A stretch of 37,548 bases of DNA, taken from contig JAJYDE010000039.1 of assembly GCA_021777755.1 (NCBI GenBank), positions 1 through 37,548 of the forward strand. The letters run 5' to 3'. Each line of letters begins with the position of its first letter. Position 1 is the stretch's first letter. The notes beneath the pieces were generated by a model. It was not told the origin of the DNA, did no database searches, and worked only from the letters and a program-made list of their open reading frames with translations. The DNA is from Deltaproteobacteria bacterium (GTDB lineage Bacteria > Desulfobacterota > Syntrophobacteria > Syntrophobacterales > Syntrophobacteraceae). This document shows, piece after piece, positions 1 through 8,302 of this stretch. Made by a program: the position numbers and the translations under genes.

Positions 1-2
1 GG

Positions 3-107
3 GTGCCGAGCGTTGCACAAAAAATGCGCCAACTCACACGCAATGGCCGCCTGGTTTTCGACTACTTGCGGATGACGAAAAATTCGTGCGGTGTTCTCAG
101 TCTGTGA
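3..107 (+). CDS. C-terminal end of an upstream gene, unknown product (partial)
   Basis: The third frame is open from the window edge to a TGA at 105-107 and reads like protein: a C-terminus containing QLTRNGRLVFDYLRM followed by TKNSCGVLSL. The first two frames are less convincing over the same stretch. Only about 34 residues are visible, so no family can be named. Its stop overlaps a GTG (104-106, GTGA) that could start the next gene, an arrangement typical of translational coupling inside an operon. It may therefore encode a further component of the helicase/SIR2 cassette. Coding status rests on codon appearance and the GTGA junction only. Confidence 0.45.
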   Translation: MPSVAQKMRQLTRNGRLVFDYLRMTKNSCGVLSL

Positions 108-239
108 AGGAGAACAAATCAACCCTGCACCCCCTCTCTTTCCTGGCTGGGAGAACCGCTGAAAGGACTTAGAGGAACCGAGCTGTATCCGTCAAAAGGG
201 CTCAAGCTGGGGGCCGCCTTCCCCAGAGAGTGGCTGGAG

Positions 240-2402
240 ATGAAAGGGACGGACTACGAGATAGTTTTTAAACCAGGATGTCTTGGGGACTACGAAACGA
301 TGCCCCTCAGGGTGGATGAGAACGGCAAGTCCTTTGTGGACCTCGAAATTTTGGGGAAACGGTGGAAACCCGGAGTCGCGCGAATTCTGGCGGAACTTAG
401 AAGGCGGGGAAGTGTGAGGGCCATTGCGCGGAGTTCGATTGTGTTCTGGAACGGTCTCGACCATCTCACCGACAGCAGATTTCATTGCACAGATTTCCCT
501 GTAAATCTTTCCGAGTTGCTTTCCGAAAACCTTCGAAAAAGTCCCGAACAGGGACTGATCGCATATCTTGATGACACTCACCGGTTTTTCAGGATGGTTT
601 TCGAGGACTGTGCGAGGCGGCACTCATTCACCTGGTCAGTGCCGGGAATATTTCTGAGTGTAGAGGAGCGTGGGGAAGATTTCACGGAAAATGTCATAAA
701 AATCGGCTCTACACTTCCGGTAAGTCCTTCCAGTCGAAGCGTGCTGAAAATCTACTGCACCAGGCCGGCGGTTCTAGAGCTGGCAACATTCAAAACCAGG
801 GTGGATTTCTCAAGCGTTGGATGCAAGAGATTGCCCCTCTCATCCCTGCTTGAATATGCCGGACCCGGTGGCCGTACTCTCAATCTAAGATACGAGGGGG
901 AAATTGAGCCGATTCCGCTGGTCGAACTTGTTGCTCCTCACACCGTGTTCGGATTCAGGGAATCATCACATGGAAATGACTACGAAATCCACCTGAGGCT
1001 CAAAGGTCCTGCCGGGGCGCTCAACATCTCCATAGAGGATATACTGACAGGACGGAAATCCTGTATGGAGCTTCGTCTGGAGAAAGGCGAGGCACGAATG
1101 TCAGGAACATTTGCCCTCGGCGGTCGTATTACCGTTATCTCAAGCGGCGAGGCCGCCTACGGGGTCTACTGCCATCTGAACGAATTGCCCCCGGGCTTCT
1201 GGCTGTTTGAAATCGCCGCCCGGATTGCCGGCCGCTGGGGGGCGCTTGCCGACAGTGACGGGAACAGCTATGCAGGCTACGTCCTGCTATCCGGGTTGGG
1301 AAGAACGGGTGCATTTGCCGATATCTGCCTGCTTGCCGAAGAACTCCAACTTCCTGCGGCGGAAGCTCTGCTGGCAGGAATACATAAGCGTTTGCTCAAT
1401 CGCTACTCATCCGAATGCTCGAATCTAGTCATTTTTCTTTTTCGCCTGTGGAACATAATGTTCAATAAACTCCGGAACATCAGTTCTGTTGAATACTTCC
1501 TTTCACTTCTTGGAGAACGCTCGTCTCAGCTTGCAACTTCGTCATGGATACCCGGTCACAGTTTGGGGGCCACCTTCCCGGAACTCTTTTGTTATCCGGG
1601 ACCCAAGTACTACCGCGTCCGCAAACGATCTGATAGCCTTATCGTTGAGTGTTTGCGGCATTGCGGTAAGTTTAACGACCCGGTCCGTGTTTTCTCGGCG
1701 GGAATAGTCGATGATGCCGTTCTGGGAGGTTTCGCCAATCCTGCTGGAATTATCGGAGGAGAATCGCCAAGAGGCTTTGACTTTACAAGGTACCTTGAGG
1801 CCATGAGAATGAGGGACCTTCCCGAAAGGTGGTCCGCTCTGAATGACGATAACTGGCAGCCAGGGTTGGGAGACTATCTTGGCCCCATGCATTACAGATA
1901 TTGCATTACCAGGTTGAAATTCACTTATACCCGTACGTTTGGCGAAAACCTGGGCAGACATGGGAAGGCTTTGACCCTTTTGAGGAAAGTAAAGACGTTC
2001 TCTTTCGCCGGATTATCCCGGCGGCACGTTCCGGAAAATGGCTGTACGGTAACCGACCTCGGACTCTTTGAAACAGAAAACGGACTCGGTCGCCTGCTTT
2101 CGGAATCCGACCAACAGCAAGCGGAAGACCTCCAGGCAATCGTGAGGTTCTTAGCGCTTTTCGCCGGGGTATGCCGCTTTGAGGCGCGCCATCCAGGTAT
2201 TCTGAAACGATTTCTCTATGAAATAAGAGAAAAAATGGAGTTTTCCGAACCTGCCGACAGAGAAAGAGATCTGAGAGGCATCCTCTCCTACCTGCTCTAT
2301 GTCGGAGAAGAGTTGTTTGCTTTCTACCTCATGCTTTCAGAATTGATTTTTGTCACCGATGAAAAAGAAGAGGGGAAGAAGTGTCCGAGAGTAATCCCAT
2401 AA
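240..2402 (+). CDS. Uncharacterised 720-aa protein, first full member of helicase/SIR2 cassette
   Basis: I do not recognise a family. Residues ~130-330 alternate hydrophobic and polar residues like stacked beta-sheet (Ig-like) domains; from ~340 onward it appears mainly helical. There is no signal peptide or membrane segment, so it is probably cytoplasmic. The 3' end overlaps the helicase start by 22 nt, implying co-translation and joint function. By position it corresponds to the large accessory proteins encoded next to DruE in Druantia systems (e.g. DruH), but I see no sequence basis for equating them. The start is doubtful: the ATG at 240 has no proper Shine-Dalgarno, the same frame is open and protein-like back to 108 with no start codon, and a GTG at 104 in another frame overlaps the upstream stop. 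A one-base frameshift near 165-172 would join GTG 104 to this frame, adding about 45 residues. Confidence 0.75.
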   Translation: MKGTDYEIVFKPGCLGDYETMPLRVDENGKSFVDLEILGKRWKPGVARILAELRRRGSVRAIARSSIVFWNGLDHLTDSRFHCTDFPVNLSELLSENLRKSPEQGLIAYLDDTHRFFRMVFEDCARRHSFTWSVPGIFLSVEERGEDFTENVIKIGSTLPVSPSSRSVLKIYCTRPAVLELATFKTRVDFSSVGCKRLPLSSLLEYAGPGGRTLNLRYEGEIEPIPLVELVAPHTVFGFRESSHGNDYEIHLRLKGPAGALNISIEDILTGRKSCMELRLEKGEARMSGTFALGGRITVISSGEAAYGVYCHLNELPPGFWLFEIAARIAGRWGALADSDGNSYAGYVLLSGLGRTGAFADICLLAEELQLPAAEALLAGIHKRLLNRYSSECSNLVIFLFRLWNIMFNKLRNISSVEYFLSLLGERSSQLATSSWIPGHSLGATFPELFCYPGPKYYRVRKRSDSLIVECLRHCGKFNDPVRVFSAGIVDDAVLGGFANPAGIIGGESPRGFDFTRYLEAMRMRDLPERWSALNDDNWQPGLGDYLGPMHYRYCITRLKFTYTRTFGENLGRHGKALTLLRKVKTFSFAGLSRRHVPENGCTVTDLGLFETENGLGRLLSESDQQQAEDLQAIVRFLALFAGVCRFEARHPGILKRFLYEIREKMEFSEPADRERDLRGILSYLLYVGEELFAFYLMLSELIFVTDEKEEGKKCPRVIP

Positions 2403-5400
2403 AACTGGCCAAAAATCTCGAAAACACACTTCGGCGCTACATACCGACCACTTTGCCGGTAAGCCGCCGCTATCCACTCCTGAGGGAGCGCTTTCTGGAA
2501 ATAGTGAAAGAGCAAAAGCTCGTAATCGGCCCCTACGTGGAAGGTCTGCCCGATTTTGAAAAAGGCGCGAGGCTAAGAGACCTCATTGAGAAACAAGGGG
2601 TCTTGCACAAGGGCCTTCTCTCGCTTCCGGAACATATTCTCGACCGTCCCCTGCATCTGCATCAACAGAAGGCGTTGGTCTCAGCATGCAGGGATGACAA
2701 AAGCCTTATTGTGGCCACAGGAACCGGCAGCGGCAAGACAGAAACGTTTCTTCTCCCCATTGCGCATCATCTGCTTGCCGATCCCAACCCCAAGGCACCG
2801 GGGGTCAGGGCCCTTCTCATCTATCCCATGAACGCTCTCGCAAATGACCAGCTCTTCTATAGAATCGCCCCGCTTTTCGGACGACAGCTGGCCGGTTACG
2901 GGATTACCTTCGGACGCTTCACATCGCAGATAAGGGCAAAAACCCCGAGAGAGGAAGAAGAGCAAAGGCTCAAGGATAATCCGAAATTGATGGAGATAAT
3001 GGGGGACGCCATTCCGGCCAACTGGCTGCTCACGCGCGAACATATGCTTGAAAACCCTCCCAAAATACTGATCACCAACTACGCGATGCTGGAGCACCTC
3101 CTGCTCCTGCCCCGAAACGAGCCTCTTTTCAGACACGATGCCCTCCGCTTCATCGTGCTTGACGAAATACACACCTACGCGGGCGCCCAGGCCACCGAGG
3201 TCGCTTTTTTGATTCGAAAGCTCAAAAACAGACTGCGGCTCGATAGAAAACTGCAGGTTTTCGGAACTAGCGCCAGCTTGGCGGCTGATCCTGGATCGGA
3301 CGAGCAGTTGCTGAAGTTTGGAACCGAACTTTTCGGAGAAGAAGTCCATGAGGTGATAAGGGGGAATCGGGAGCCTCATCACCGGCTCCGAAAAGAAACA
3401 AATCAGGGTTTTAGCCTTAACCCCGAGCAATGGGTTGAAGCGGGGAAAATTCTGGACGATTTGAGTAAACTCGAAGCCCCCGGGGCCGCGGACTGGAATG
3501 AGAGGCTCACCGATTCGCAGATGGCCTTCGCCCTTCCCGTGCTGGACGAAGGGCTGAGTTTGCCCAGGGCTTTTGAAGAAGCTTTCCACACGAATCTTGA
3601 AGTTCGCAAAACAGCCGAGGCGCTGGATAACGGCAACATTCTCGATTTCAGCCATCTCGCCCGGGTCGTGTTCGCCGGCTTCCCCGGTGAAGATTCCGCC
3701 GCCCCGGACGCTCTCGCCGCCTTGATGCACCTGGGCATGTGGGCCAGAATCTCCGAGGAGTCTTTCCCCCTTCTTCCGACCCGCCACCACATAGCGGTAA
3801 ACGGAATTGAGGGAGTCTGCGTCAGCCTGGACGCCACAAACTCTGAAGGATGGAAGGGCATACAGGCCTCGAAGAGCCATGCCAGCCCCGAGGACGGCTT
3901 ATATTACCCGCTCCTTGTGTGCAGGAGATGCGGGCAACCTTACATTGAAGGCTATTCGGACGGCGTGAAATTGCACAATTCCTTGAAGCTGATCGGTGAA
4001 ACCGGCCCGGGGGAGCGAATCACCCGCCGGGTATACTTTTTGGGAAAACCACCTAAATTCGAAATCAGAGACGAACAGGATGAGTTGGAGGATAAGGAAG
4101 CCCGGAAAGCGGTATGCGATTATGTTGACACCGCCACAGGGCAGATTTCGGGCTCCCGGTTGGAGAACAGTGTATGTCTCCACCAGGTGGAAACCAAACA
4201 GGACGAAATTGAAAGAAATGCCTACGTCCCCAAATGCAATGCCTGCGGGACCCGGGCCACCGGCGCTCAGCCCGAGGTGGTCACCAGAATGCATCCCGGT
4301 GACGAGGCGCTCGGGGCCGTGGTTGTCCAAAAGGTGCTGGAAGCTCTGCCCGGTCATGAAGACCACTATGAGCTTCGTCCTATGCAGGGGCGAAGCCTTC
4401 TGAGCTTTGCCGACAGTCGTCAGGACGCCGCTTTCTTCGCTCCCTATTTCGAACGTACCAGCGGTGATCTGGCCCTTCGGACCGCCATCTATCAGGTGAT
4501 CAAAGCTCATAAGGAGCCCCTAACCCTGGAAGACCTGACTCACATCGCTTTCAAATACATGGCCAGACTGGGAGCCCCGGTGGTCCTGGATTCCAGGGGA
4601 GAGATGATTAACAGCACTGCTCGGAAACGTGACCAGATCCTGGGAATGATCACCGCCGAATTTTGCACCCCGGGTGGCCGTCGCAATTCCCTTGAGGCCC
4701 TCGGGCTGGTCAGAGTCTTCTGCGATCACGGAAAGACCAAAAATCTGATCGGCAAATTGAGGGAAATTCTCCCCGGTGAATATCACGGCCGGGAAGAGGC
4801 CTTTATGAACATACTTCTTGAAACAGTAAGAAGGGAAAAGGCCATCTCCAAACCCGGCGATATAGACATGAACGACCCGTTTATCTGGGGGGAGACGTAT
4901 GGGAAGCACCGGGCATTTGAAAAATACCGGCTAAACGACAAGGTCAGCCATGCCTGGCTTCCTCCCGAGGGGCGCAATCAGCATAACAGAAGGACATCTT
5001 ACCTGGTCGGTCAGCTCGGATGGAGCTGGGAGCAAGCCAGAGAATTTCTCTCCAGGGTTTGGGATATAATGAGGGACTGCAAAATTCTTGTCCATCTGAG
5101 TCCGGGTTTCGGCCTGGATTCAAGTCTACTGCGGTTTGGTCCGGGGGCGGATTATAAACTTTCGGCATGTGAGACCTGCGGTCTTCTTCAGTTTGATACG
5201 ATCAACAATTTGTGCACCGCCTTTGGATGTGGAGGAAAAGTCAAACTTCTGGGGGAAAAGGAGAGAGAATCGTTCCATCAACTGAATCACTATATCTACA
5301 GCTTTACGGAAGGCAAGGCGTCCACAACCCGTGCAAAGGAGCACACCGCGGCCCTGTCCGCGGAACTCAGGCAAAATATCGAACAGGAGTTCGGTGAAAA

Positions 5401-8278
5401 GAAAATCAATCTTCTTAGCTGCACAACGACGATGGAGCTGGGGGTGGACCTGGGGGAACTGGAGGCTGTTTGCTGTTTGAACATCCCTCCCGGGATCAGC
5501 AATTATCAACAAAGGACAGGACGGGCGGGCCGAAGGGCTCAAGCCGCCCCATTTTGCGTCACAATCGCCCGCAACACCCAGTATGACCAATCCGTATTCC
5601 GGGACTTCAAAACATACCTGGGGCAGCCTGCCCCGGTCCCGAGAATCTATCTGGCGAATGTGCAGCTTTTCCAAAGGCACCAGAATTCGATTCTCCTGTC
5701 TCATTTCATGCGTGGCCGGATTACGGATTTGTCAATCAATGCGCCCGGTATCGAGGACTTGTTCGGTAAGGAGTTTGACCGGGATGCTCATGAAAAGTTC
5801 AGTGAGGGGGTGTACTCCTGGTTTGAAAGTCCCGACGGGCAGGAAGCGTTGCTCGAAGCCGAGCGGTTTGCAGACTTTCTTCCACATGATCTGAAAGAGG
5901 CGATCGCTTTGAGCGGCCCCGGTCTGAAGTCGTATTTCATCGAAAATCTGGACAGGTTTTCCGGAGAGGTTCACGAAAGATGGCAGACCTATACAACCAA
6001 AAAAGAACAGTTCAAGGCGGCCGATGAACTCACCAAAGCGGTCCACTGGGAAAACCTGCGCACCAAATACATGCGGCAATTCCTGGTTAATCAGTTTTCA
6101 GTCCTGGGGATGATTCCGACGTACAGTTTCCCCGTTCATTCGCTGAGTTTGGAGGTGACTCGCGAAATGAAAGGATGGGCCGGCTTTGGTGGAAATGAGG
6201 TCGCTTTGACCAGGGACGCCACCCTGGGACTTGGAGAGTATGCCCCGGGATGCCAGGTGGTTGCCAACGGCAGGATTTGGACCAGCGAAGGTCTCGCCTA
6301 TTACCCGCGTGATTTCATGCCCGAACAATACTACATCGCCTGCCCCGAATGTCATCACGTCGACGCGGGCCATGACAAGGAAGACCTCCCCTGGATGTGT
6401 TCCTACTGCGGAAGCACGGCGGGAAGGGGCTTGAAAAGATCATTTATCGAACCGAAGGGGTTTGTCACCTCCTACAAGAAAAGAACCGGCGACGACCCAT
6501 CCAGGACCAGGGTCAGGAGACAGTACGCTGATGAGGCCAGGCTCATTTCGCTTGCCAATAACGATCAGTTCCGGGTTTCCGATAATCCGTTTTTGAGTAA
6601 AGCCATGCTGAGGGCCCACTCTTCGGATGGAAACGGGGCACCGGGGGAAATCTTCATTGTGAACCGGGGGCCGCACGGAATGGGGTATCATCGTTGCAGA
6701 TTATGCAATTACATGACGCCGGCAAAATCAATCAAATCAATAAAGATCGACCAGCCGCACGATGAGCTTCAGGGCGACAGGAGATGCGCCAACCGCGAAC
6801 TCGCCTGGCCTATCGATCTTGCCCATGTGTTTCGCACCGATGTCTGCATCCTGAGATTCAACCGCCCGCTACCGCCGCCTGAAGGCGACCCGGGCTCGGC
6901 GGGGCTGAAAAAATACCAGGAGTCCTTTTCACGCACTCTCAGTGAGGCATTGAGATTTGCGGCATCCGAGGCTCTGGAAATTCAGGCGTCCGAGATACGG
7001 TCCACGTTCAAGTTGAATTCAAATTATATTGACGTGATCATTTATGACGCGATCTCAGGGGGCGCGGGGTACGCCTTGCGCCTTTTCGAGGCGATCACCG
7101 CCCGAAAGATTTTCGAATATGCGATTGCTCGTCTTGAATGTCCAAATGGTTGCTCGGGAGGTTGCCGCGCCTGTCTTTGCGATTATTCCAACCAGCGGGC
7201 CTGGGACATTTTCAATCGCAAGCCCGTCCTCGCCTGGCTCGAAAAGCTCGACAGGGAAAAGGCCGATCACCCGTTGGTGGCAATGGGGGCGAAACTGTGG
7301 GAAACGCCCAGTTATCAGAAGCTTGGGGAAAAGGTCGATGAGACCGGCCAGGTGCATATAGTCGCGCAGAGCCTTGTTGGTGGAACTCCGGAGGAGGGGG
7401 AGCGGACCAGGGCATGGCTGGTGGACCGGCTCAATAAGGGGTGCAAAGTAAATGTTTACCTCAAAACGCCGTTGAAAATGGATGCCAAAAAATTGCCTCC
7501 CTTTCAGCGAAGAGCGCTCGGCTACTTACGCTCTTACGTTGAGGATGGCAATTTGATAATCAGGGAGTTGTCTAACTTTACAGAAGCAGAGAAAGATCGC
7601 TCCGGGTTTCTTCGGCTTTTCGGCGCCCCGGTTGAAGGCACCGCCATCTGGCTTTCCGACTACAATGCCTCTCCTCTGCTGGAACAGATACTTCCCAACC
7701 CCGTCTACGGGATGATCGCAGACAAACAATGGGCTGGCGTCCTTTCCCGGCTTGTCGCTTCCTCCAACGAGTGTTCGACGGAAGTCTTCAAGGAAAGCGC
7801 GGAGATCAAGCGATGGGAACTCAAGTCAGGAGAAAAACGCGATTTGAAGAAATACTTTGAGCCGGTGGCCGGCGCCCATGTTGAAGAACTGCTGATTAGA
7901 GACCCCTATTGCGCCGCTGGCGAAGAAAACAGGGTTCAACTGTTCAAATTCCTAAAGTCAATACTTCAACTTGTGGATATGGTGAAGATAACCAGAATAA
8001 TATGCAAAGAGTTGCACTTCAAAGACTATAAATATGAGAGTATGGCGGACGTAAAAAAGAAACTGAATGAGGGAGCCAAGGGGGTGAACCTCGGAAAGTT
8101 CGACCCCATCGTCTATCCGTTCAAGACCCTTAAAAAAATGCACGACCGCTACGTGAACTTAAAAATTGTTGATTCGGAAGGAAGGTCCTCAAGGCATATT
8201 TTCGACCTTACCGGAGGCATTGATTTATTGATGGACGAAAAGGCGGAAACGAGAATTTATTACTTTCTCGACAAATAG
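2381..8278 (+). CDS. Giant DEAD/DEAH-type helicase with DUF1998-type Cys cluster and PLD/MIT_C-like C-terminus (DruE/DISARM-like)
   Basis: A 1965-aa SF2 helicase, probable motor of an anti-phage system. Visible motifs: Q-like region LHQQKALVSA then Walker A GTGSGKT (114-120), DEIH box (261-264), GTSASLA motif III, TTMELGVDLGELE motif V and QRTGRAGR motif VI (1044-1051). Cysteine pairs at 514/517, 619/622, 930/933 and 1321/1324 with 1340/1343 suggest several zinc knuckles. A SGGAGYALRLFEA segment followed by C1587, C1591, C1595, C1598 and C1600 is typical of DUF1998 domains, found in Druantia DruE and DISARM DrmB. The C-terminal ~120 residues carry IRDPY (1839-1843) and HDR (1921-1923) ahead of a TGGID motif, resembling MIT_C/phospholipase-D-like domains; this part is inference. 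The GTG start at 2381 has a GAAGAGGGGA ribosome site and overlaps the upstream gene. Length matches DruE-type proteins (~1800-2100 aa), but no other standard Druantia gene is recognised. Confidence 0.9.
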   Translation: MSESNPIKLAKNLENTLRRYIPTTLPVSRRYPLLRERFLEIVKEQKLVIGPYVEGLPDFEKGARLRDLIEKQGVLHKGLLSLPEHILDRPLHLHQQKALVSACRDDKSLIVATGTGSGKTETFLLPIAHHLLADPNPKAPGVRALLIYPMNALANDQLFYRIAPLFGRQLAGYGITFGRFTSQIRAKTPREEEEQRLKDNPKLMEIMGDAIPANWLLTREHMLENPPKILITNYAMLEHLLLLPRNEPLFRHDALRFIVLDEIHTYAGAQATEVAFLIRKLKNRLRLDRKLQVFGTSASLAADPGSDEQLLKFGTELFGEEVHEVIRGNREPHHRLRKETNQGFSLNPEQWVEAGKILDDLSKLEAPGAADWNERLTDSQMAFALPVLDEGLSLPRAFEEAFHTNLEVRKTAEALDNGNILDFSHLARVVFAGFPGEDSAAPDALAALMHLGMWARISEESFPLLPTRHHIAVNGIEGVCVSLDATNSEGWKGIQASKSHASPEDGLYYPLLVCRRCGQPYIEGYSDGVKLHNSLKLIGETGPGERITRRVYFLGKPPKFEIRDEQDELEDKEARKAVCDYVDTATGQISGSRLENSVCLHQVETKQDEIERNAYVPKCNACGTRATGAQPEVVTRMHPGDEALGAVVVQKVLEALPGHEDHYELRPMQGRSLLSFADSRQDAAFFAPYFERTSGDLALRTAIYQVIKAHKEPLTLEDLTHIAFKYMARLGAPVVLDSRGEMINSTARKRDQILGMITAEFCTPGGRRNSLEALGLVRVFCDHGKTKNLIGKLREILPGEYHGREEAFMNILLETVRREKAISKPGDIDMNDPFIWGETYGKHRAFEKYRLNDKVSHAWLPPEGRNQHNRRTSYLVGQLGWSWEQAREFLSRVWDIMRDCKILVHLSPGFGLDSSLLRFGPGADYKLSACETCGLLQFDTINNLCTAFGCGGKVKLLGEKERESFHQLNHYIYSFTEGKASTTRAKEHTAALSAELRQNIEQEFGEKKINLLSCTTTMELGVDLGELEAVCCLNIPPGISNYQQRTGRAGRRAQAAPFCVTIARNTQYDQSVFRDFKTYLGQPAPVPRIYLANVQLFQRHQNSILLSHFMRGRITDLSINAPGIEDLFGKEFDRDAHEKFSEGVYSWFESPDGQEALLEAERFADFLPHDLKEAIALSGPGLKSYFIENLDRFSGEVHERWQTYTTKKEQFKAADELTKAVHWENLRTKYMRQFLVNQFSVLGMIPTYSFPVHSLSLEVTREMKGWAGFGGNEVALTRDATLGLGEYAPGCQVVANGRIWTSEGLAYYPRDFMPEQYYIACPECHHVDAGHDKEDLPWMCSYCGSTAGRGLKRSFIEPKGFVTSYKKRTGDDPSRTRVRRQYADEARLISLANNDQFRVSDNPFLSKAMLRAHSSDGNGAPGEIFIVNRGPHGMGYHRCRLCNYMTPAKSIKSIKIDQPHDELQGDRRCANRELAWPIDLAHVFRTDVCILRFNRPLPPPEGDPGSAGLKKYQESFSRTLSEALRFAASEALEIQASEIRSTFKLNSNYIDVIIYDAISGGAGYALRLFEAITARKIFEYAIARLECPNGCSGGCRACLCDYSNQRAWDIFNRKPVLAWLEKLDREKADHPLVAMGAKLWETPSYQKLGEKVDETGQVHIVAQSLVGGTPEEGERTRAWLVDRLNKGCKVNVYLKTPLKMDAKKLPPFQRRALGYLRSYVEDGNLIIRELSNFTEAEKDRSGFLRLFGAPVEGTAIWLSDYNASPLLEQILPNPVYGMIADKQWAGVLSRLVASSNECSTEVFKESAEIKRWELKSGEKRDLKKYFEPVAGAHVEELLIRDPYCAAGEENRVQLFKFLKSILQLVDMVKITRIICKELHFKDYKYESMADVKKKLNEGAKGVNLGKFDPIVYPFKTLKKMHDRYVNLKIVDSEGRSSRHIFDLTGGIDLLMDEKAETRIYYFLDK

Positions 8279-8302
8279 ATCCTGCAAACAAAGGAAGAGT
8301 TG

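Noticed and set aside
2681-3880. 399-aa minus-strand frame inside the helicase
   Set aside because: Shadow of the helicase coding strand; Walker A and DEIH lie on the plus strand here.
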